A DNA stretch of 64,000 nt from Andeanibacterium fulvum (GTDB taxonomy: Bacteria; Pseudomonadota; Alphaproteobacteria; Sphingomonadales; Sphingomonadaceae): positions 682,001-746,000 of the forward strand of contig NZ_JBANRM010000001.1 in the NCBI RefSeq assembly GCF_037154085.1, given 5' to 3'. A program made the translations under genes and the position numbers. Under the pieces are notes generated by a model. The model did no database searches and was not told the DNA's origin. It worked only from the letters and a program-made list of their open reading frames with translations. Shown here in pieces: positions 24,599 to 35,109 of the stretch (the stretch's first letter is position 1; each line of letters starts with the position of its first letter).

Positions 24599-25822
24599 AT
24601 GGCGAAGATCAAGGTCGCGAATCCGGTCGTCGAGATTGACGGCGACGAAATGACGCGGATCATCTGGCAGTGGATCCGCGAAAGGCTGATCCAGCCCTAT
24701 CTGGATATCGACCTGGTCTATTACGACCTGTCGGTCGAGAAGCGCGACGAGACGGACGATCAGATCACCGTCGATGCCGCCAATGCGATCAAGCAGTACG
24801 GCGTGGGCGTTAAGTGCGCCACCATCACCCCGGACGAAGGCCGCGTTACGGAGTTCGGCCTCAAGCAGATGTGGAAGAGCCCGAACGGCACGATCCGCAA
24901 CATCCTGGGCGGCACGATCTTCCGCGAGCCGATCGTGATTTCCAACGTCCCCCGCCTGATCCCGGGCTGGACCGATCCCATCGTGGTCGGCCGTCACGCC
25001 TTTGGCGACCAGTATCGCGCGACCGACTTCCTCGTTCCCGGCAAGGGCAAGCTGCGCCTGGTGTTCGAGGGTGAAGACGGCACGGTGATCGACCGCGAAG
25101 TGTTCAACTTCCCGTCCTCGGGCGTCGCCATGTCGATGTACAATCTCGACGATTCGATCCGCGACTTCGCCCGTGCGAGCATGAACTACGCGCTCAACCG
25201 TGGCTGGCCGCTCTACCTGTCGACCAAGAACACGATCATCAAGGCCTATGACGGCCGCTTCAAGGACCTGTTCCAGGAAGTCTACGAGAGCGAAGGCTTC
25301 AAGGCGAAGTTCGACGAAGCCAAGATCTGGTACGAACACCGCCTGATCGACGACATGGTCGCCAGTGCCCTCAAGTGGAACGGCAAGTTCGTCTGGGCCT
25401 GCAAGAACTACGATGGCGACGTGCAGTCGGACCAGGTCGCCCAGGGCTTCGGCTCGCTCGGCCTGATGACTTCCGTGCTGATGACGCCCGACGGCAAGAC
25501 CGTGGAAGCCGAAGCCGCCCACGGCACTGTAACTCGCCACTATCGCCAGCACCAGCAGGGCAAGGCGACCAGCACCAACCCGATCGCCAGCATCTTCGCC
25601 TGGACGCGCGGCCTGATCTATCGCGGCCGTTTCGACAACACGCCCGACGTGGTGCGCTTTGCCGAAACGCTGGAAAAGGTCTGCATCGAAACCGTGGAAA
25701 GCGGCAAGATGACCAAGGACCTCGCTCTGCTGATCGGCCCGGACCAGCCGTGGATGACCACCGAGCAGTTCTTCGAAGCCATCGTCCAGAACCTCGAAGC
25801 CGAAATGGCCAACTGGGCCTGA
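24599..25822 (+). CDS. icd: NADP-dependent isocitrate dehydrogenase
   Basis: TCA-cycle enzyme converting isocitrate to 2-oxoglutarate and CO2. The 407-residue protein is of the dimeric, eukaryote-like type II class typical of alphaproteobacteria rather than the E. coli class: VEIDGDEMTRIIW, WKSPNGTIRNILGGT (substrate Ser/Asn) and the NADP-binding EAAHGTVTRHYR are present. It is monocistronic, between the tRNA terminator and its own hairpin at 25851-25892. Confidence 0.97.
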   Translation: MAKIKVANPVVEIDGDEMTRIIWQWIRERLIQPYLDIDLVYYDLSVEKRDETDDQITVDAANAIKQYGVGVKCATITPDEGRVTEFGLKQMWKSPNGTIRNILGGTIFREPIVISNVPRLIPGWTDPIVVGRHAFGDQYRATDFLVPGKGKLRLVFEGEDGTVIDREVFNFPSSGVAMSMYNLDDSIRDFARASMNYALNRGWPLYLSTKNTIIKAYDGRFKDLFQEVYESEGFKAKFDEAKIWYEHRLIDDMVASALKWNGKFVWACKNYDGDVQSDQVAQGFGSLGLMTSVLMTPDGKTVEAEAAHGTVTRHYRQHQQGKATSTNPIASIFAWTRGLIYRGRFDNTPDVVRFAETLEKVCIETVESGKMTKDLALLIGPDQPWMTTEQFFEAIVQNLEAEMANWA

Positions 25823-25850
25823 TTCAGCTTCTCCCGGATCGGGAACACGT

Positions 25851-25892
25851 AAAGGCCGGGTTTTGCGACAGCGCAGACCCGGCCTTTCCTTT
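25851..25892 (+). terminator. intrinsic terminator of icd
   Basis: A perfect 11-bp stem (AAAGGCCGGGT at 25851-25861, ACCCGGCCTTT at 25877-25887) is followed by CCTTTT. It may also act on the minus-strand gene ending at 25916. Confidence 0.88.
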
Positions 25893-25915
25893 TGCGTGAT
25901 GGCGCAGCGCTTGCC

Positions 25916-26302
25916 TTATTCAGGCGGAGGGCAGGACGTCTCGATCGGGCCCGCGATCCGGTTCGCGTTCACTTCGGTGCTATCCACGCGCAATTGCACA
26001 CCGCCATCGAAAAACTGCGGCGCCGTGCTGCACAGGCCGGTTAACAGCGCATAGGAAATCTCGGCCGCGCTGATGCCCTCACGCCAATTGGCCGGGCCAT
26101 CCATCGTCAACACGACGACCGCTCCTTCGGACGAGATCGCACTGACGGTGAGGCCACCGCCATAATCGGAGCCGACAAGCTGCTGCAGTCCCTGCGTAAC
26201 GAGGGTTGCTTCGTCGGAAGCGGATTGCGCACTGACCACATGCGGCCCGGCGACAGCTGCGAATGCGGCAACTGCCGCGGCGAACACCTTAACTCGCTTC
26301 AT
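25916..26302 (-). CDS. small secreted protein of unknown function
   Basis: A 128-residue protein with a signal peptide (MKRVKVFAAAVAAFAAVAG..., cleavage near VSAQ). The mature domain has a helical start (ATLVTQGLQQLV) and a beta-strand hairpin region, with two cysteines (GLCST and the terminal TSCPPPE) that may form a disulphide. I chose ATG 26302; a TTG four codons upstream is less likely. Unrecognised family. It is convergent with icd and has an AT-rich upstream region. Confidence 0.7.
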   Translation of the reverse strand: MKRVKVFAAAVAAFAAVAGPHVVSAQSASDEATLVTQGLQQLVGSDYGGGLTVSAISSEGAVVVLTMDGPANWREGISAAEISYALLTGLCSTAPQFFDGGVQLRVDSTEVNANRIAGPIETSCPPPE

Positions 26303-26514
26303 GAATGCCCCCAATCTCGGAAGGGCCTTGCATCGCCCCTCCCCCGGTGATCGTCAATCGCGGAGCGTGGGTTCATGACAAATTTCTAAAATTCATCGTT
26401 TATTTTCAATATTTTAAATAGATAGCGGATTCCGCGATGCGACGCCGGAACAATCTCATTTTCGTGTAACATGTGTAACACCCCCCACCTGGCCAGCGGC
26501 GGGAGCGCCAGTGA

Positions 26515-28164
26515 TCAGGCGGGCAGCAATGCTTGATCGATCATCTTCGTCGCGATCTCGCGCTCGCCCATGATGGTCAGGCTGGCCCCGCAGGCTGCGA
26601 GGTGGCGCTCTTCCTCGTCGCTATGCGCACGGGCAACGATCCTGAGGCCGGGATTGATCGCGCGGGCCTGCTGCACGATCTGACCGGCCTCGAAGCTCTG
26701 CGGGATCGCCACGAACAGCAGCCGCGCCTCGGGCAGCTTCGCCCGGTCCAGCACCGCACGGCCGGCCGCGTTGCCGGCGATCACGGTAACGGTGTCGCTG
26801 GCTTCGGGCAGACCGGCAAAATCGTCTTCCGCCTCGATCACGGTCAGCCGCTCGCCCGCCGCGATCAACTTCTCGCCGATCAACGAACCGACCCGGCCAT
26901 AGCCGATCAGCACGACGTGCCCCTTGGCAGCGGGAGCGGCAGCCGGGGGTTGAACCTGCGCTTCCGCCTTGGTCTCGCCCACCTTGCTGTCGGCAGTCTT
27001 GCCCTCGAAGCGCGCAATCAGGCTGAACAGCAGCGGGTTGAGCAGGATCGAGAAGATCGCCCCGGCCAGGACCAGATCGCGCGCCGTGCCGGGAATGAGG
27101 TCCAGCGAAGTGCCGAGCGTGGCGAGGATGAAGGAAAACTCGCCGATCTGCGCCAGGCTCGCCGCAATGGTCAGCGCGGTGCGGTGCGTGCGGCGGAAAG
27201 CGCGGACGATCAGATAGGCCGCGATCGACTTGCCCAGCACGATGATTGCCACCGTGGCGATAAGCGCCAGTGGCCGCTCCACCACGACATGCGGATTGAA
27301 CAGCATGCCGACCGAGACGAAGAACAGCACCGCAAAGGCATCGCGCAGGGGCAGCGTCTCTTCGGCCGCACGCTGACTGAGCTGCGATTCGGACAGGATC
27401 ATGCCGGCAAAGAATGCGCCCAGCGCGAAGGACACGCCGAACAAGGCCGCCGCCCCGAAGGCCACGCCCAGCGCGATGGCCAGCACTGCCAGGCGGAACA
27501 GCTCACGCGAGCCGCTATGCGCCACCTCGTGCAGCAGCCACGGGATCGCCCGCCGCCCGACGATCAGCATGAAAGCGATGAAGGCACCGACCTTCACCAG
27601 AGTAAGACCCAGTGCGCTGCCGATACCGGAAATCGACCCGTCACCCGCAGCGACGGCAGGCAACAGCACCAGCGCGAAGACCATCACCAGATCTTCCACG
27701 ATCAGCCAGCCGACCGCGATCTTGCCACGCTCCGTATCCAGCAGCCGCCGTTCCTGCATCGCACGCAGCAGCACCACCGTACTCGCCACGGACAGCGCAA
27801 GGCCGAAGACAAGCCCGCCCGCCACGCTCCAGCCGAGGATCGCCGCCAGCCCCATGCCCAGCAGCACCGCCACGGCGATCTGGACCATGGCGCCGGGGAT
27901 CGCGACCTTGCGAACCGCCATCAGTTCTTTCAGCGAGAAATGCAGGCCGACGCCGAACATGAGCAGGATCACACCCAGTTCCGCCAGCTGATCGGCCAGA
28001 TGCTGATCCGCCACATAGCCGGGAGTGAACGGCCCGATCACCACCCCGGCCATCAGATAGCCGATCAGCGGGGGCAACTTCACTCTATGCGCCAGCGCTC
28101 CCAGCACGAATGCGAGGACAATCCCTCCTACAAGCGTGGCGATAAGCGGCGTGGCATGAGGCAT
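26515..28164 (-). CDS. CPA2-family cation:proton antiporter, YbaL/KefB-like
   Basis: A 549-residue inner-membrane exchanger: about twelve membrane segments (LPPLIGYLMAGVVIGPFTPGY at the start) followed from roughly residue 405 by a TrkA-N/RCK domain with NAD-binding loop GYGRVGSLIG. The length and N-terminus are close to E. coli YbaL. Such proteins move K+ or Na+ against H+ under redox or detoxification control. It is divergent from a second CPA2 gene at 28348, with 183 bases between starts. Confidence 0.92.
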   Translation of the reverse strand: MPHATPLIATLVGGIVLAFVLGALAHRVKLPPLIGYLMAGVVIGPFTPGYVADQHLADQLAELGVILLMFGVGLHFSLKELMAVRKVAIPGAMVQIAVAVLLGMGLAAILGWSVAGGLVFGLALSVASTVVLLRAMQERRLLDTERGKIAVGWLIVEDLVMVFALVLLPAVAAGDGSISGIGSALGLTLVKVGAFIAFMLIVGRRAIPWLLHEVAHSGSRELFRLAVLAIALGVAFGAAALFGVSFALGAFFAGMILSESQLSQRAAEETLPLRDAFAVLFFVSVGMLFNPHVVVERPLALIATVAIIVLGKSIAAYLIVRAFRRTHRTALTIAASLAQIGEFSFILATLGTSLDLIPGTARDLVLAGAIFSILLNPLLFSLIARFEGKTADSKVGETKAEAQVQPPAAAPAAKGHVVLIGYGRVGSLIGEKLIAAGERLTVIEAEDDFAGLPEASDTVTVIAGNAAGRAVLDRAKLPEARLLFVAIPQSFEAGQIVQQARAINPGLRIVARAHSDEEERHLAACGASLTIMGEREIATKMIDQALLPA

Positions 28165-28347
28165 GCGGCGTCAGGTTCCTTCTTTTGGAGATATCGAAAG
28201 TTAAACCAGAAAATTCCTCCGCTGCGAAGGGTGTCGGCGCAGTTTTTTATGCCCCGGATAGCGATACGCCCGATTCATTCGCAGATCGAAGGTTTTGATG
28301 CCTATCCGTGGGTGACAATCCCTTCGCGCCTGCAATAAGCTTTCACC

Positions 28348-30120
28348 ATGGCGCATGGCGATTTCACTTCCACCTTCCTGTCCGATGCTCTGGTGATCCT
28401 GGGGGCGGCCGGGCTGGTCATCCCGATCTTCGCCCGCTTCCGCATCACTCCGGTAATCGGCTTCATCCTGGTGGGCGTGCTGGTGGGCCCCTATGGGCTC
28501 GGCAAGCTGGTCTACAACAATGACTGGCTTGGCTATGTCACCATCACCGATCCCGAGGGGCTGGAACCCTTTGCCGAGTTCGGCATCATCCTGCTGCTGT
28601 TCACAATCGGGCTGGAACTGAGCTTCAATCGCTTGTGGGAAATGCGAAAGCTCGTCTTCGGGCTGGGCGCGCTGGAACTGACGGTAATCGCCTGCCTGCT
28701 CACCGCCTTTCTCGCCATGCTCGGCCAGTACTGGACCGGGGCACTGGGGCTCGGCCTGGCCCTCGCCCTGTCTTCCACGGCGCTGGTGTTGCAGATTTCG
28801 GGCACGCAATCCCCCGTCGGTCGCGCGGCGCTCGCCATGCTGCTGTTCGAGGATATCGCGATCGTTCCGATCATCTTCCTGCTGGGCGCGCTGGCGCCCT
28901 ATGCGGCAAGCGACGGGGCAGAAGGACTGATGACCACCCTGTGGCAAGGGCTGCTGGTGGTGGGCGCCTTGCTGCTGCTCGGCCGGCTCGCTTTGCCCCC
29001 TCTCTTCGCTCAGGCCGCCCGGACCAAAAGCCCGGAACTGTTTCTTGCCGCCAGCCTGCTCGTCGTGATTGGCGCCAGCCTTGCCACGGCGGCAACCGGC
29101 CTTTCCCCCATCGTAGGCGCGCTGATTGCCGGACTGCTTATCGCCGAGACCGAATATCATTCGGAAGTCGAACAGATCACGGAGCCGTTCAAGGGCCTCG
29201 CGCTGGGCGTATTCCTTATCACGGTCGGCATGGGGATCGATCTCACGACGATCTGGGCCAATCTCGGCCCGATCGCGCTGGCCGTGGTGGGCGTTCTGAC
29301 GCTGAAGGCCATCGTCACTGGCGTGCTGCTGCGGCTGATGGGTGCCCGGCCGGGTACCGCGGCCGAGACCGGCATATTGATGTCCAGTCCTTCGGAAACG
29401 ACCCTGATCGTGCTCGCAGCCGCTACGCAGGCGCTGCTGATCCAGCCCGGCACGGCCCAGTTCTGGCAGATCGTGACCGCAATCGGCCTTACCATCACTC
29501 CGCTGCTGGCGCGGCTCGGCCGGCTGATCGGGCGGCGGGTCGACCCCACTCCTAGGCTCGAGGACGTCTCCGCACGCCCCGGCGAACCCCATGTGATCGT
29601 GCTCGGCTTCGGCCGCGTCGGGCGGCTGGTGGCGGACATGCTTACCCGCCATGGCAAGCCCTATATCGGGGTGGACGGGGATGCCGACCTGGTGGAGCGC
29701 GCCCGGCGCGATGGCTATGCCGTGACATTCGGCGATGCCGCGCGGGCCAAGGTGCTGGAACGGTTGGGCATGGACAAGGCGCCTGCCGTGGTCCTCACCA
29801 TGGACGAGCCGGTTCTGGCCCAGCGTCTGGTGCGCAAACTGCGTCAGGCCTATCCCGATCTGCTGATCATCGCCCGCGCGCGCGACACCGAACATGCCGC
29901 CCTGCTCTATCGCAGCGGCGCCACGCACGCTGTGCCCGAAACGCTGGAAAGCTCGCTCCAGCTATCGGAGGCCGTGCTGGTCGATCTGGGCGTCGCGATG
30001 GGCCCGGTGATCGCCTCGATCCACGAGAAACGGGACGAATACCGCTTGCTGATCAAGGAACAGGGCGCGCTGGACCACAAGCCGAAGCTCCGGACCAGCT
30101 CGGCATCGGCGGAAAGCTAG
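28348..30120 (+). CDS. CPA2-family cation:proton antiporter, KefC-like
   Basis: A 590-residue exchanger with twelve or so membrane segments (RFRITPVIGFILVGVLVGPYGL at the start) and an RCK/TrkA-N domain from about residue 410 with loop GFGRVGRLVAD. It is longer than its divergent neighbour and only distantly similar, so the pair looks like two subfamilies rather than a recent duplication. ATG 28348 fits the family. A shared promoter region (28165-28347) suggests joint control. Confidence 0.92.
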   Translation: MAHGDFTSTFLSDALVILGAAGLVIPIFARFRITPVIGFILVGVLVGPYGLGKLVYNNDWLGYVTITDPEGLEPFAEFGIILLLFTIGLELSFNRLWEMRKLVFGLGALELTVIACLLTAFLAMLGQYWTGALGLGLALALSSTALVLQISGTQSPVGRAALAMLLFEDIAIVPIIFLLGALAPYAASDGAEGLMTTLWQGLLVVGALLLLGRLALPPLFAQAARTKSPELFLAASLLVVIGASLATAATGLSPIVGALIAGLLIAETEYHSEVEQITEPFKGLALGVFLITVGMGIDLTTIWANLGPIALAVVGVLTLKAIVTGVLLRLMGARPGTAAETGILMSSPSETTLIVLAAATQALLIQPGTAQFWQIVTAIGLTITPLLARLGRLIGRRVDPTPRLEDVSARPGEPHVIVLGFGRVGRLVADMLTRHGKPYIGVDGDADLVERARRDGYAVTFGDAARAKVLERLGMDKAPAVVLTMDEPVLAQRLVRKLRQAYPDLLIIARARDTEHAALLYRSGATHAVPETLESSLQLSEAVLVDLGVAMGPVIASIHEKRDEYRLLIKEQGALDHKPKLRTSSASAES

Positions 30121-30159
30121 GCCCGGAGACCAAGCGAACGGAGCAGCCGTGCAGCCCGT

Positions 30160-32826
<2,667 letters not shown>

Positions 32827-32927
32827 GGCCCGCAACTAGGGGCTGTGAAAGCGAAAGCCAAGCCCGAGATGCATCGATGAATGCCGCTTTTGCGCCAAAT
32901 CCGGACCGGGGATGCCGGCGCGGGCTT

Positions 32928-33752
32928 TTACTTGCGCTTTGCCGTAACGACCCATGCCCCCGCGGCGAAGGCAATGATGCCTTCGACTTCATGCGAGGCG
33001 GCAAAACTGCGCAGCTTCTTGCGAAAGGCGGCCTGCTCGTCCTGCGTCATGGCCGCCATGGCGCTCGCCACCGGGCCAATGGTCGAGAAATAGGCCACGG
33101 CATCGCTTACCGGATCTTCCCCGGAACCGACTACCATCGCGAAATCGAAGGGATCGAGCTGGATATCGGTCCAGCCTGCAGCGGTGAGGATGCGCTTGAC
33201 CCGGTCGGGATCGGCGAAGGCCATCGGCCCCGGAGCCTCGGGATCGGGCGGGGTTTCGGGGGGCGGGAGCAAGCTGGCGACAGCAGTGAATATCTCGTTC
33301 ACTGCCGGAGAGCGGAAACAGGTGAACAGCAGCCCTGCCCCTGGCGCGGCAATGGACGCCATATGGGTAAAGGCGGCGATCGGATCGGCGAAGAACATCA
33401 CGCCATGGCGCGAGATCAGCAGTTCCGGCCGGAAGTCGCCTTGCGGAACCCAGCGCGAGGCATCGCCCAGGGCGAAGGCGGCATTGGACAGATTGCGGCC
33501 GCGATCGCGAGCGACTTCGATCAATTGGGGCGAGATATCGACGCCCATGACATCGACATTGGGCCGTCCGCGGGCAATGGCGAGCGATAATTCGCCTGCG
33601 CCGCAGCCGATATCCAGCACGCTGTCAAAGGTGACATCTCGCGTGGCGCGCAACAGGCGCTCGGTCAGGCCACCCCAACTGCGATCGGTCCGGCGCCATT
33701 CGGCGGCCCAGTTGCTACCGGCGTCCCCTTCCCAATCCATCACCCTCGACAT
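32928..33752 (-). CDS. class I SAM-dependent methyltransferase
   Basis: A 274-residue cytosolic protein with the Rossmann-type SAM site: DSVLDIGCGAGELSLAIA (motif I) and the acidic VMGVDISPQLIEVA (motif II), then LLISRHGVMFFADP. The C-terminal third is unlike standard small-molecule methyltransferases and has a short helical domain. ATG 33752 (MSRVMDWEG) is chosen; an upstream in-frame start at 33782 is possible. Substrate unknown. It lies between recA and alaS, all on the minus strand, but a terminator follows recA. Confidence 0.88.
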   Translation of the reverse strand: MSRVMDWEGDAGSNWAAEWRRTDRSWGGLTERLLRATRDVTFDSVLDIGCGAGELSLAIARGRPNVDVMGVDISPQLIEVARDRGRNLSNAAFALGDASRWVPQGDFRPELLISRHGVMFFADPIAAFTHMASIAAPGAGLLFTCFRSPAVNEIFTAVASLLPPPETPPDPEAPGPMAFADPDRVKRILTAAGWTDIQLDPFDFAMVVGSGEDPVSDAVAYFSTIGPVASAMAAMTQDEQAAFRKKLRSFAASHEVEGIIAFAAGAWVVTAKRK

Positions 33753-33825
33753 GACATCCGCACCTTGTCGTTGCCCCAACAAGCCGTGAGGCTAGACCCT
33801 CCGCGCCCTCGCGCCAAGCGGCGAC

Positions 33826-33873
33826 ACGAAAAAGCCGGCGCGAGACCCGTCAAGGGAAAACTCGCACCGGCTT
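33826..33873 (-). terminator. intrinsic terminator of recA
   Basis: On the minus strand a 13-bp stem with one G-U pair (arms about 33861-33873 and 33832-33844) ends in a U run. It lies 40 bases past the recA stop. Confidence 0.85.
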
Positions 33874-33913
33874 CGTTCTCGCAAACACCGCGCAAGGCGG
33901 CGCTTCTTGAGGA

Positions 33914-34975
33914 TCAGTCTTCGGAGTCCGCGTCCGGCCCCGTCATCATCTCCTCGGCAACCTGATCGGTCCGGCCGCGAATGGCGGCTTCCAACCGGTC
34001 GCAAATCTCGGGATTTTCCTTGAGATAGGTCTTGGCGTTTTCACGCCCCTGCCCGATCCGGATGCTGTCATAGCTGAACCACGAACCGGATTTCTCGACG
34101 AGGCCGACCTTCACGCCGAGATCGAGAATCTCGCCGATCTTGGAAATGCCTTCGCCATACATGATGTCGAATTCCACCTGCTTGAACGGCGGAGCGACCT
34201 TGTTCTTTACTACTTTTACGCGTGTGGCGTTGCCGACAATCTCTTCGCGGTCCTTGATCTGGCCGGTGCGGCGGATATCGAGGCGGACGGAAGCGTAGAA
34301 TTTCAAGGCGTTACCGCCAGTCGTGGTTTCCGGATTACCGTACATCACGCCGATCTTCATGCGCAGCTGGTTGATAAAGATCACCATGCAGCGCGAGCGG
34401 CTGATCGAGCCGGTGAGCTTGCGCAGGGATTGCGACATGAGGCGGGCCTGCAGGCCGACATGGCTATCGCCCATCTCGCCCTCGATTTCGGCCCGGGGAA
34501 CCAGAGCGGCAACCGAATCGACAACCAGCACGTCGATCGCATTGGAGCGCACCAGCGTGTCGGTGATTTCGAGCGCCTGCTCGCCCGTGTCGGGCTGCGA
34601 GACGATCAGTTCATCGATGTTGACGCCCAGTTTCTTGGCATAGACCGGATCGAGCGCATGTTCGGCATCGATAAAGGCCGCCGTGCCGCCGGACTTCTGC
34701 GCTTCGGCAATGACGTGAAGCGCCAGCGTGGTCTTGCCCGAGCTTTCCGGCCCATAGACCTCGATCACGCGGCCGCGCGGCAGGCCGCCGACGCCAAGGG
34801 CGATATCGAGACCGAGCGAACCGGTGGAAATGGCTTCCACCTGCATCGCTTCCTTCGAGCCCAGCTTCATTGCCGAACCCTTGCCGAAAGCACGGTCGAT
34901 CTGTGCGAGAGCGGCGTCCAGCGCCTTCTGACGGTCCATAGTATCCTTATCCACGAGCTTAAGTTGCGTCGCCAT
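33914..34975 (-). CDS. recA: recombinase RecA
   Basis: ATP-dependent strand-exchange protein and coprotease for LexA. The 353-residue protein has the Walker A GPESSGKT at residues 75-82, VDSVAALVPRAEIEGEMGD, and the loop-2 GGNALKFYAS region, and ends in the usual acidic tail (GPDADSED). ATG 34975 has GGAGG six bases upstream. Promoter and LexA box are visible at 35029-35066. It is followed by its own terminator. Confidence 0.98.
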   Translation of the reverse strand: MATQLKLVDKDTMDRQKALDAALAQIDRAFGKGSAMKLGSKEAMQVEAISTGSLGLDIALGVGGLPRGRVIEVYGPESSGKTTLALHVIAEAQKSGGTAAFIDAEHALDPVYAKKLGVNIDELIVSQPDTGEQALEITDTLVRSNAIDVLVVDSVAALVPRAEIEGEMGDSHVGLQARLMSQSLRKLTGSISRSRCMVIFINQLRMKIGVMYGNPETTTGGNALKFYASVRLDIRRTGQIKDREEIVGNATRVKVVKNKVAPPFKQVEFDIMYGEGISKIGEILDLGVKVGLVEKSGSWFSYDSIRIGQGRENAKTYLKENPEICDRLEAAIRGRTDQVAEEMMTGPDADSED

Positions 34976-35028
34976 CTGGGGCCTCCGTCAGTGCCTAGAG
35001 CCAAGACCGGAAAGGTCAACTGACGGAA

Positions 35029-35057
35029 GATGTATCGCATTTGTTCTCATGGAACAA
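35029..35057 (-). promoter_or_regulatory. recA promoter
   Basis: On the minus strand TTGTTC (35052-35057), 17-base spacer, TACATC (35029-35034), giving a start near 35022 and a 47-base leader. The -35 box lies inside the LexA box. Confidence 0.65.
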
Positions 35058-35066
35058 GAGTGGAAC
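35052..35066 (-). promoter_or_regulatory. LexA (SOS) box of recA
   Basis: GTTC-CACTCTT-GTTC read towards recA is an exact alphaproteobacterial LexA motif. It overlaps the -35 element. A third GTTC word at 35043-35046 makes a palindrome TTGTTC-TCATG-GAACAA with the first half-site. Confidence 0.85.
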
Positions 35067-35109
35067 GAAATATTTTCGTCACTCCGGAAACTCGCTGTTT
35101 TCTGCCGCT

